From assembly GCA_003647755.1 (NCBI GenBank), contig QMNL01000019.1, positions 1 to 11,341 of the forward strand: 11,341 nucleotides of DNA, written 5' to 3'. Below the pieces are notes generated by a model, which searched no databases, was not told the origin of the DNA, and saw only the letters and a program-made list of their open reading frames with translations. The position numbers and the translations under genes were made by a program. Origin of the DNA: Candidatus Coatesiibacteriota bacterium. Lineage in GTDB: Bacteria > B130-G9. Each line of letters begins with the position of its first letter. Positions within the stretch are counted from its first letter, which is position 1. Below, piece after piece: positions 1-7,138 of the stretch.

Positions 1-1400
1 ACGGCATTTTCGGCTGGCGGAGCCGATGCCTCGGACATCATAATAGATACCAACGATCAGCGAGTTTATGTCTTTGGGAACAGGAGCGGCACTTCCGTCG
101 GTTATGGGTTCACTACCTATGCCTTTGGCGACTATAATGAGGGGGACATGGACTGGTGGTATGGCCTGTACGGACAGACACCGCTGGACGCTGATGTGGG
201 CGGCTCGCCGGCGCTCAGCACAACCCAATATACGTATTGGGATTATACGCCTGGCGACGCGCCGGGCTCGGGCACATACTGGAAGGGCGTTGTTCAGCCC
301 CGAACGATATACGCTCCCGGCAAGGATGGCAATCTGTATGCGATGCACACGATTACAGCGACTACTTGGTCTCCGCCACCCACTTTGAATCCGCCTCCTC
401 CGCCGCCGGTTCCGCCAGAGCAGTATCCTGCTGTAAACCTGAAGTGGTCATACGCGGTGAGCAGTGCGGGCTCCGCGCTAACTGGTTCGCCGGTAGTTGT
501 GCCGAGAATGGGGTGGTCCTTCAACAAGGACAGGGTTGAGGGCGAGCCGCCCCCGGGCGCTCCGGAAGGCACTCCACCGCCGGTGAAGTACAATCACGTT
601 GGCGTGACGACGTCCACAATCTACATCTGTGATCCGGCTGGCACTCTTCTGTGCATCGAGGATTCCTGGTATGATGACCATGACTGGGAGTTTTTGGGTT
701 GGAGCCAGGATGATCCGCCTCAACCAATTTGGATAGACAACAACGACGAGTACATTATCGGCCCGGACGTTCCATACCCCGGGATGCCCGTCGGCGCCTT
801 CCCCCGGAAGTACACAGCGGGGCTGAGGTGGTCTTACGATCTAGACGGACCGGCTGCTTCCACGCCGATCATCTCAAATGACACCCTTTACGTTCAAAGC
901 GACCGCTCCTTATATGCGATCGATATTACGACAGGGATGGACCCTACCAAGAACTACTTCGGCGAGACTGAAGGTCAGCTGGTGTGGGTTACATCTTGCG
1001 AAGCCGATCAACCGCCGGGGCGGTGGAACTTTGCGCCGGGCGGCAGCTACGAGGTGGCCCCGTCACCGGTTCTAGACGGCAAGGGGCTGATCTGGACTGT
1101 AACGAGCGATGGTTGGCTAGAGGTCATCTCTTCCATGGACAACGATTTGCTGGGTTATTTGGCCGGTCAAGTTGTTTTCCGATACCACACGGCGAGCATG
1201 GAGAATCACCGTGGCATTGAGAAGGCGCCGTTTCACGAGAAGGTCTTTCCCCACGACAACATGACGATTGTCTGTTCACCAATAATCTCGGGCGGCTACG
1301 TTTACGTCCGTGGCGATGGCCGCAACGAGGACCCGATGAGCGGCGATCTTTACGAGACTGGCTGGGTGATGAAGATAAAGGAAAACGTTGTGGGCCGGTT
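1..1400 (+). repeat. First propeller region (divergent PQQ/BamB-like blades)
   Basis: Coding repeats inside the giant protein. Blade-like strands recur with S-P-(A/V/I) openings and a Y-A/I ending, for example GSPALS, GSPVVV, STPIIS, APSPVL and CSPIIS, paired with NLYAMH, LLCIED, SLYAID and WLEVIS. Unlike the second propeller, the blades are separated by long loops, including a proline run at residues 125-139 and an aromatic/proline-rich loop at about 225-265. The number of blades cannot be counted with certainty because the region continues upstream of the window. Confidence 0.65.
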
Positions 1401-4400
1401 CCGGTTTGCGGATGTGAACCCAAAGGTAGGCTACACCGAGGACAACCGGATGGGCCGTGTGCCGACGGTGTTTACGTATAATATTGACTATTTCGACCCG
1501 GATTGTGGTTCGGTAGGGGTCTATGATAGGGAGGTCCCACATCCTGAGAACCCGATCATTCTCTATGTTGACGGGTTTTACACGTTTTGGCGAGATGATA
1601 ATCCCGATCTGGGCTACCCGCCTTTCCACATTGATCCGGACAACCCCAACCCTGCTGGGCCTCCTAGCGACTACAACAGCTACGGTCCGCCGTGGGGTAT
1701 TTGGGAGGGGATGGTTTATCAGCTCGACACGGGCGATGACGATCGGCGACTCGGGACATACGAGTATGTGTCCGATGGCTCGGTTGCGGCCCCGGCACTG
1801 CGGGAATACATTTATTACAACCAAAACGGCTGCTACAACTACTTCTTTGAGACCGAGGATGGCTTTGGGGAGAACGCGCCAATTGTGTCGGAGGTCTATG
1901 CGGGGCCGAATATGTGTCCCGAGCTATATTTCGTCAAGACGGATGTTACGTTTGATGGGACGATATCTAGGCCCAACAAGAGCGTTCTTGACCTGTCGGT
2001 TTGGTATTATGATTCGGATGAGGATTCGCCGCAGGTTCCGGACGTCTATCTGGACAACATAGCATATACGATGCGTGGGGACTCCGTGATAGGCAACTCT
2101 TCTGTGCCCTGGGAGGATAGGTATTCGTTCCACATGACCACGACGAACGACACGCCGAGCTTCCATTTCGAGTTCACGGACAATCCGACGGCGGTTCATC
2201 CGGACTGGCCGAGGGATGATGTTGAGCCTTGCACTACGAGGTTGCCTGAATACGGCCAGCTCTTTACGCTGCTTCTGCGTGATGGGAAGGTAACGCCGGC
2301 GGTTGGGCCGCCTGGGGTTTACACGTATAGCATCCGCTTCTTCGACCCGGAGCGTCGCGTCTCCGGCATAAATACCGGGGTGGTGGGCTCGCTGAATGCC
2401 CACATATACATCGATGGCGTTGAGCATAACATGGAGCTTCTGCCGGGCAATGGGTCCCAGTTTGACGGGCTTTACACCTACACAACAACGTACACGGAGT
2501 ACGGGGAGCACACGTTCTGGTTTGACTTCTACTACGAGGGCCAGATGCCCTTCTACAACGAGCCCAGGAGCCACGGCGTCCTGACGTCCGACCCCGGCAA
2601 TGCTGATGTTGAGAGGAATCCGCCCCCGGCCATCGCGAGGGCGCGGGCTCCCGAGTTTGAGTATGTGGGTCCCACAATCGCGAAGTGGCCGTCTTTCAAT
2701 CGCTATCAGGACAATAACTCGCTGGAGAACGAGGCGTTTGGGCCCACGATGCCGGTTATGGATACGCTCAATATAGGCCAACCCCTCAAGGGCACCCCGG
2801 TGATCGGGGGGTCTGAATCGACCATTTTTGCCGGGTCCCGCGATGGCAGGATCTATGCGATAGCGAGCGATTTCTCGCACGTCCTGTGGCAATATGACAC
2901 GGGCGACTACGTGGATTGCACGCCAGCTCTTGGGCAGGAGAGGAGCATCATTGTTGCCTCGAGGTCCGGGACGGTCTTTGCGCTTGACACTTGGACAGGC
3001 GAGCTGAGGTGGATATTCAGCGCTGCCAACATTGCGGACAGCTCTCCTTGTGTTGGGGTCAACGGAGATGTCTATATAGGCTCTTACTCCGGAACCTTTT
3101 ACTCCATCAATGGGCGACGTGGGACGCTCAATTGGTCGTATGACCTTCCAACGCACGGTGCGGTGCAGTGCACTGCGGCCGAGGGGACCGACTCTACTGT
3201 CTATTTTGGCTCTTACGACAACTACGTTTATGCCATCAACTCCTCCGGTCTGTTGGTCTGGACGTTCGAGACGGGCGGCATGGTCAACAGCTCGCCCTCG
3301 GTGGAGACCAATGGGAACGTGGATACTGTCTATATTGGGTCGTTCGATCACTGCCTCTATCGGCTTGATTATGACTTCACCGTCGGTGGTCTTGAGCCGG
3401 AGATGGTATGGAAGTACGACACGGGCGCTCCCGTGCAGTATTCTTCGCCTGCAATTGACGGCCAATACGTCTATATCGCGTCAGATGCGCTTTATGCGAT
3501 CGACAAAAACACCGGAGAGCTTGGCTGGTCCTACGTCCCGGGCGGCTCGATATTCGGCTCGATTACCGTGGACTCTGCGGGAGTGGTCTATTTCGGGGCG
3601 AGCGATGCGAAGCTTTACGCAGTCCGGGCGCCTACCGATCCTGATTTCGTCGCGCGCAAAGAGGGCGAGTTGACCTGGTGGGAGAACGTTGGAAGCAAGG
3701 TGTGGATATCTGGCGTGTCGATAGCGCCGCTTAGCAGCGAGGGCGGCGGGGAGTACACAGCCAAGCAGTATGGAGAGGGTGAGCTGTTCTTTGGCTGTTG
3801 GGATGGCAACATCTACCGGATAGCCAACAGGGGCTTCAACACTCCGCCCGTGCTGACCGGTCCTTCGGTCTCGCCCTCGATCGGTGGCAGCGACCAGTCT
3901 TTCCGCTTCGGCGTGCACTTCTTTGATGCGGATGGCGATGAGCCGCTGGACGCTAATGTTTATATCGACGGTGAGGCTCACAGGATGGTGTTCACAGGGG
4001 TCGGTGTTCCCTCCAACGGTGAATACGAATACTATACGGATTTCACGCTGTCCAAGGGTGAACACAGCTATTACTTTGAGTTCACAGATGGCAATTGGGT
4101 GGGCAACACTCCCGTGTTGTTGCCGGCCGGGGCACCTGAAGACCAGTTCTCGGGTCCGGTCATTGATAACAAGCCGGACCTGACTAATGCGGGGGTCGAT
4201 CCGGTTTACGGCGACTTCAGCCAGGAGTTTGTGTTCTCAGTGAATTTCTCTGACCCTGACGACGATCCGCCGGTCTCGGCTCTCGTCTATATAGACGGGG
4301 AGGCTCATGCGCTTTCTGAGCCTACCGGCGAGGGCCAGACGCCGTTCAATGGGACCTATACCTATACTACGACGGGTGAGGAGCTTGGCGTAGGCACCCA

Positions 4401-6984
4401 TACATACCACTTCGAGTTCGAGTACTCCGTCAACGAATGGGTCAAGTGCCCAGTAGCGGGTGAGCTGAGTGACCTGATTGTCAACAATTCGCCTATTCTC
4501 GAGGATGGAACAATAACGCCCGCAAGCGGCGACACCTCTGACGATTACATATATTCCGTCCATTACAAGGACATAGATGACCAGCCGCCGGCTAGGGCAA
4601 ACGTCGTCATTGACGGTGTGCCTCACCAGATGTCGCTGTACAGCGATTTCGATTCGGACGGCACTTACCGATACACGGTGGCGGGCGACCTGATAGGATA
4701 CGGTTCGCACATCTATTACTTCGATTTCGAGGACACGGCCAGCGGGGCTACGATGCTTCCTGCGCCTCCTCTGGAGCCGTTCCATGGTCCTCAGATCAAT
4801 GCGATCCCGATACTTTCGGAAGGCAAGGTCTCGCCGATTTCCGGCGACAGTGACGTTGACTTTGTCTTCTCTGTCCACTACGCGGACCCCGATGGCGTCA
4901 GACCGAGCGAGGTGGCGCTCGTGCTGGATGGGACGCGGTTCGATCTGGTTCTTGAGGAGGGCATCATTACCGATGGGCTTTACGCACGAACGATAAGCGG
5001 GACCCAGATCGGGCTGGGTGATGACCACTCCTTCTACTTCGAGGCAACTGATGATGATGGGTCATCGACAAGGTTCCCCAAGGAGCCGAGTGAGTCGCTG
5101 AGCGGCCCGGCCATCGTTGAGCCGGGGATTTACATCCCGTATTGGCAGGTTAGGAACTCGACAGGGCAGGACACGACCATCGTGATCGGCAATGCGGGAA
5201 CCAGCCAGCTGTCATCGTCGGTGGACGTGGTTGTGCATCTCTATGCTGGGCTGGGCACGGAGATTGACACAATATCGCACACCATAGCCCCGGGCGAGCA
5301 GGTCAAGATTGACCTCTCGGAGCGTTTTGATGATCAGTTGTCGCACTTTGGATGTGCGAAGGTTACTTGGGACCGCGGCTCGATAGCGGTGTGGGCGATG
5401 CTGAAGAATGCCGAGACGCAGGCCGTCTCCATGACGCTCAAGGACCCGCAGATCAGGAGGTCCTATCTGCCCTACTGGCAGGTTTCCAGCGAGTCCACGA
5501 TAGACACGCTGCTTGCCATAAACAACATTGGCGGGAGTTTTGTTGATCTTCACGTTGATTTCTACGATTTCGATGGCAACCCGGTTGGTGCGACGACGTT
5601 CACCGTTCAGCCTCGGACGCTTCAGCCGCTCTGGATTGGTGACGTTATTAATGTCCCCGAGTCGGCCGGCTCCGCCGTTCTGACTTGGGAACGTGGGATA
5701 CTAGCGCTTTGGGGTATGATCGTATCGGATACCGGCAAAGCCTATGAGGTAAGCTTCAATCAGCCATTCTCTCTGTCCGCAGACTTGCCGTATTGGGCAT
5801 ACCAGTCTGGCGGCGAGAGTCGTCGCGGCGGGCTGATTGTTAGAGGTGGTCCCGAGCTCTCCCATTTGCCGGGAGCTGCGTCAGAAGGTCTGGGCGACAT
5901 CTCTCATCTCGTTGCGGGCTCACTGTCGGCCAGGAAAGGGAAGGCCGTTGACCTTGATGCGATTCGCCAGGCCGCGCACGACGGGTTCGCACTGAAGTCT
6001 GGCTCGTTGGCTGTCGGGACCCGGTCTTGGAGGCCTCAAACGAAGTCCGTGGACAAGGCGCCGCCGGTCTTGAGCAACTTTGCGATCTCGCCCGAGGCGC
6101 CAACGACGTTGGATGCTGTAACGTTCTCGATTGATTACTACGATGAGGACAGCGATCCGCCGGTCTCGGCGATCATCGTTATCGATGGCGAGAACCGCCA
6201 GATGACCCTTGAGGAGGGCCAACCCTATGATGGTCGTTACTCGTACCGGACGTTCCTTACTGCGGGTGTGCACAGCTTTTACTTCGTTTTCTCGGACGGC
6301 GAGACGATAGTGCAGATGCCGGAGGGCACACACTTCACCATCAACATCACCGGCGCCTCGCAGCAGCTGGATACGTGGCTGGTAGTAACTAACCTGACGG
6401 AGAGCCCAGGTCCTGCAATTGTGAGTTTGCTTGACCTCAACGGCGACGTCGTGGGTGCTGCTCAAACACAGCTTGGAGGTCTTTACAGCTCGGGGATGTT
6501 GAAGCTGAGTGAGACATCCGTCCCGCACGGTAGCGGCAGTGGCACCATCTCGATGGGCGTCGCCAATCCGCTCTTGAACGTTTGGGGTATCATCCACAGT
6601 GATACGTTCAACACCGGCTTCGCCATCAACTTCGAGGCGAAGCATAGCCAGTCGATGTTCATTCCGTATTGGTCGATCAATGACGAGTATGGCGTTGACA
6701 GCTGGCTGGCGGTTACTAACAAGGGCGACGAGAACGGCGTGGTGGTCGTCAACTTGTTTGATAGCATGGGCGAGCTCGTCGGGATAGCCGATCACGAGAT
6801 TGCGCCTAACAACATGTGGTTTATAGACGTCAGGGACATATTGTTCTCCACCGCGACGAAGATAAACGGTCGAGGCACGGTTATCTGGGAAAATGGCCAA
6901 TACCTGCTGTATGGCGCCATAACAGACCTTACCAACAGGACGAGTTATCCGTTGGCGTTTGTGCAGCCTAAGGTTCACAGATAA
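1..6984 (+). CDS. Giant exported propeller / Ig-like repeat protein, 5'-truncated by window edge
   Basis: The frame is open from the first base, so the start and any signal peptide lie upstream; 2327 residues are visible, ending in TAA. Domain order by visible residue: a first PQQ/BamB-like propeller region (about 1-470) with a proline-rich loop at 125-139; three Ig-like modules (470-867); an eight-blade propeller (919-1279); four Ig-like modules (1282-1705); then four C-terminal units opening with I/L-P-Y-W (1709-2327), the third split by an insert carrying an eighth Ig-like module. Blades repeat patterns such as VYIGSxxGxxYxI and LxWSYD; Ig-like modules share V(Y)IDGxxHxM and HxYYFxFxD. No LPXTG or PEP-CTERM sorting signal is visible at the C-terminus. 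No catalytic motif is seen, so function is unknown; a structural, adhesive or ligand-binding surface role is inference. It is separated from thiC by a terminator and is transcribed independently. Confidence 0.9.
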   Translation, partial: TAFSAGGADASDIIIDTNDQRVYVFGNRSGTSVGYGFTTYAFGDYNEGDMDWWYGLYGQTPLDADVGGSPALSTTQYTYWDYTPGDAPGSGTYWKGVVQPRTIYAPGKDGNLYAMHTITATTWSPPPTLNPPPPPPVPPEQYPAVNLKWSYAVSSAGSALTGSPVVVPRMGWSFNKDRVEGEPPPGAPEGTPPPVKYNHVGVTTSTIYICDPAGTLLCIEDSWYDDHDWEFLGWSQDDPPQPIWIDNNDEYIIGPDVPYPGMPVGAFPRKYTAGLRWSYDLDGPAASTPIISNDTLYVQSDRSLYAIDITTGMDPTKNYFGETEGQLVWVTSCEADQPPGRWNFAPGGSYEVAPSPVLDGKGLIWTVTSDGWLEVISSMDNDLLGYLAGQVVFRYHTASMENHRGIEKAPFHEKVFPHDNMTIVCSPIISGGYVYVRGDGRNEDPMSGDLYETGWVMKIKENVVGRFRFADVNPKVGYTEDNRMGRVPTVFTYNIDYFDPDCGSVGVYDREVPHPENPIILYVDGFYTFWRDDNPDLGYPPFHIDPDNPNPAGPPSDYNSYGPPWGIWEGMVYQLDTGDDDRRLGTYEYVSDGSVAAPALREYIYYNQNGCYNYFFETEDGFGENAPIVSEVYAGPNMCPELYFVKTDVTFDGTISRPNKSVLDLSVWYYDSDEDSPQVPDVYLDNIAYTMRGDSVIGNSSVPWEDRYSFHMTTTNDTPSFHFEFTDNPTAVHPDWPRDDVEPCTTRLPEYGQLFTLLLRDGKVTPAVGPPGVYTYSIRFFDPERRVSGINTGVVGSLNAHIYIDGVEHNMELLPGNGSQFDGLYTYTTTYTEYGEHTFWFDFYYEGQMPFYNEPRSHGVLTSDPGNADVERNPPPAIARARAPEFEYVGPTIAKWPSFNRYQDNNSLENEAFGPTMPVMDTLNIGQPLKGTPVIGGSESTIFAGSRDGRIYAIASDFSHVLWQYDTGDYVDCTPALGQERSIIVASRSGTVFALDTWTGELRWIFSAANIADSSPCVGVNGDVYIGSYSGTFYSINGRRGTLNWSYDLPTHGAVQCTAAEGTDSTVYFGSYDNYVYAINSSGLLVWTFETGGMVNSSPSVETNGNVDTVYIGSFDHCLYRLDYDFTVGGLEPEMVWKYDTGAPVQYSSPAIDGQYVYIASDALYAIDKNTGELGWSYVPGGSIFGSITVDSAGVVYFGASDAKLYAVRAPTDPDFVARKEGELTWWENVGSKVWISGVSIAPLSSEGGGEYTAKQYGEGELFFGCWDGNIYRIANRGFNTPPVLTGPSVSPSIGGSDQSFRFGVHFFDADGDEPLDANVYIDGEAHRMVFTGVGVPSNGEYEYYTDFTLSKGEHSYYFEFTDGNWVGNTPVLLPAGAPEDQFSGPVIDNKPDLTNAGVDPVYGDFSQEFVFSVNFSDPDDDPPVSALVYIDGEAHALSEPTGEGQTPFNGTYTYTTTGEELGVGTHTYHFEFEYSVNEWVKCPVAGELSDLIVNNSPILEDGTITPASGDTSDDYIYSVHYKDIDDQPPARANVVIDGVPHQMSLYSDFDSDGTYRYTVAGDLIGYGSHIYYFDFEDTASGATMLPAPPLEPFHGPQINAIPILSEGKVSPISGDSDVDFVFSVHYADPDGVRPSEVALVLDGTRFDLVLEEGIITDGLYARTISGTQIGLGDDHSFYFEATDDDGSSTRFPKEPSESLSGPAIVEPGIYIPYWQVRNSTGQDTTIVIGNAGTSQLSSSVDVVVHLYAGLGTEIDTISHTIAPGEQVKIDLSERFDDQLSHFGCAKVTWDRGSIAVWAMLKNAETQAVSMTLKDPQIRRSYLPYWQVSSESTIDTLLAINNIGGSFVDLHVDFYDFDGNPVGATTFTVQPRTLQPLWIGDVINVPESAGSAVLTWERGILALWGMIVSDTGKAYEVSFNQPFSLSADLPYWAYQSGGESRRGGLIVRGGPELSHLPGAASEGLGDISHLVAGSLSARKGKAVDLDAIRQAAHDGFALKSGSLAVGTRSWRPQTKSVDKAPPVLSNFAISPEAPTTLDAVTFSIDYYDEDSDPPVSAIIVIDGENRQMTLEEGQPYDGRYSYRTFLTAGVHSFYFVFSDGETIVQMPEGTHFTINITGASQQLDTWLVVTNLTESPGPAIVSLLDLNGDVVGAAQTQLGGLYSSGMLKLSETSVPHGSGSGTISMGVANPLLNVWGIIHSDTFNTGFAINFEAKHSQSMFIPYWSINDEYGVDSWLAVTNKGDENGVVVVNLFDSMGELVGIADHEIAPNNMWFIDVRDILFSTATKINGRGTVIWENGQYLLYGAITDLTNRTSYPLAFVQPKVHR
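1408..2580 (+). repeat. Three divergent Ig-like modules between the propellers
   Basis: Three modules are recognised by a beta-strand pattern centred on a V/L-D-G/N hairpin: YVDG near position 1567, YLDN near 2050 and YIDG near 2410. Each precedes an aromatic strand such as YNYFFETED, FHFEFTD or HTFWFDF. The third (GKVTPAVG ... HIYIDGVEHNM) is closest to the four tandem modules further downstream. The first two are longer and more diverged. Confidence 0.6.
2755..3837 (+). repeat. Second propeller: eight PQQ/BamB-like blades
   Basis: Eight successive units of about 35-50 residues are readable. Their strands include IFAGSRDGRIYAI, IIVASRSGTVFAL, VYIGSYSGTFYSI, VYFGSYDNYVYAI, VYIGSFDHCLYRL, VYIASDALYAI, VYFGASDAKLYAV and LFFGCWDGNIYRI. 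Between them lie W-x-Y/F strands such as LWQYDTGD, LRWIFS, LNWSYD, LVWTFETG, MVWKYDTG and LGWSYVPG. Eight blades is the number in the BamB/PQQ-dehydrogenase fold class. No PQQ-binding or calcium-binding dehydrogenase residues are evident, so an enzyme role is unlikely. Confidence 0.8.
3844..5115 (+). repeat. Four tandem Ig-like modules, about 105-109 residues each
   Basis: The (I/L)DG codons begin at 3964, 4291, 4609 and 4924, giving spacings of 327, 318 and 315 nucleotides. Each module reads roughly (V/T)-(S/T/D)-P-x-x-G-(D/G), then F-x-F-S-V-H/N-Y/F-x-D-x-D, a Y/V-I-D-G hairpin, G-x-Y-x-Y-T/R, and a final H-x-Y-Y-F-x-F strand before a short L-P/G-P linker. This looks like a secreted beta-sandwich of the Ig/fibronectin-like type, but the exact family is not settled by eye. 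Confidence 0.8.
5125..6981 (+). repeat. Four C-terminal I/L-PYW units, the third interrupted
   Basis: Units begin with IPYWQV (codon 5134), LPYWQV (5467), LPYWAY (5785) and IPYWSI (6661). Each then has D-(T/S)-x-x-(A/V)-(I/V)-x-N, a strand resembling V-x-(L/F)-(Y/L)-D-x-x-G, and a G-x-(G/A)-x-(V/L)-x-W/G ... (V/L)-W/Y-(G/A)-(M/A)-I strand. Unit lengths are 111 and 106 residues for the first two. The third spans 292 residues because it holds an insert; the last ends at the stop codon. Function is unknown. Confidence 0.7.
5815..6360 (+). other. Insert splitting the third C-terminal unit (linker plus displaced Ig-like module)
   Basis: The in-frame stretch between LPYWAYQSGGE (from 5785) and QQLDTWLVVTN (from 6361) has no counterpart in the other three units, where the two motifs are almost adjacent. 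It holds about 80 residues of Gly/Ala/Ser/Arg-containing linker without recognisable domain signal. An Ig-like module follows (about 6055-6355, IDG codon at 6181) matching the tandem set upstream. The edges are estimated by comparing units and may be off by several codons. Confidence 0.6.
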
Positions 6985-7011
6985 CTTGAACTAGACAGAG
7001 ACCAACTCAGC

Positions 7012-7051
7012 GAAGGGTGAGGTTCGTGATTGTGCCTCGCCCTTCTTTTTT
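7012..7051 (+). terminator. Intrinsic terminator of the giant gene
   Basis: GAAGGGTGAGG (7012-7022) pairs with CCTCGCCCTTC (7035-7045) in an 11-bp stem with one G-U wobble. The loop is 12 nt and is followed directly by six T (7046-7051). It sits 27 nt after the TAA stop. It should insulate thiC from the giant gene. Confidence 0.9.
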
Positions 7052-7106
7052 GATTGAGACGTTTGGCCACCCATTTTGAGGTGTCCATTGAAGGGGCTAG
7101 AGGGAA

Positions 7107-7112
7107 TATAAT
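7107..7112 (+). promoter_or_regulatory. Candidate -10 box of the thiC promoter
   Basis: A perfect TATAAT lies 26 nt before the thiC start and after the preceding terminator. No good TTGACA-like box exists at 16-18 nt upstream: TTGAAG at 7088-7093 leaves a spacer of only 13 nt. The -35 is therefore weak or activator-dependent. A start near 7119 would leave a leader of about 20 nt containing the AGAGGA at 7119-7124, too short for a riboswitch. Confidence 0.45.
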
Positions 7113-7138
7113 AATGGTAGAGGAATCCGAACGAGAAG

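Noticed and set aside
1276..1824. 182-codon open frame on the minus strand
   Set aside because: Antisense shadow of the giant gene with composition typical of reverse-complement translation.
1924..3465. 513-codon open frame on the minus strand
   Set aside because: It lies fully antisense to the second-propeller coding region. Its translation is rich in Arg, Val and Ile with no domain pattern, whereas the plus-strand frame has clear repeats. It is a shadow of codon bias.
5920..6978. 352-codon open frame on the minus strand
   Set aside because: Antisense to the C-terminal repeats of the giant protein; no recognisable motif and no ribosome binding site that outweighs the plus-strand gene.
1..6984. 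Giant protein as a PQQ-dependent dehydrogenase
   Set aside because: Only the propeller repeat pattern is shared. Cofactor and metal ligands of the dehydrogenases and a heme c motif are not seen, and the rest of the protein is Ig-like modules.
7088..7093. TTGAAG as the -35 box of the thiC promoter
   Set aside because: Only 13 nt separate it from TATAAT at 7107-7112, too short for a sigma-70 promoter.
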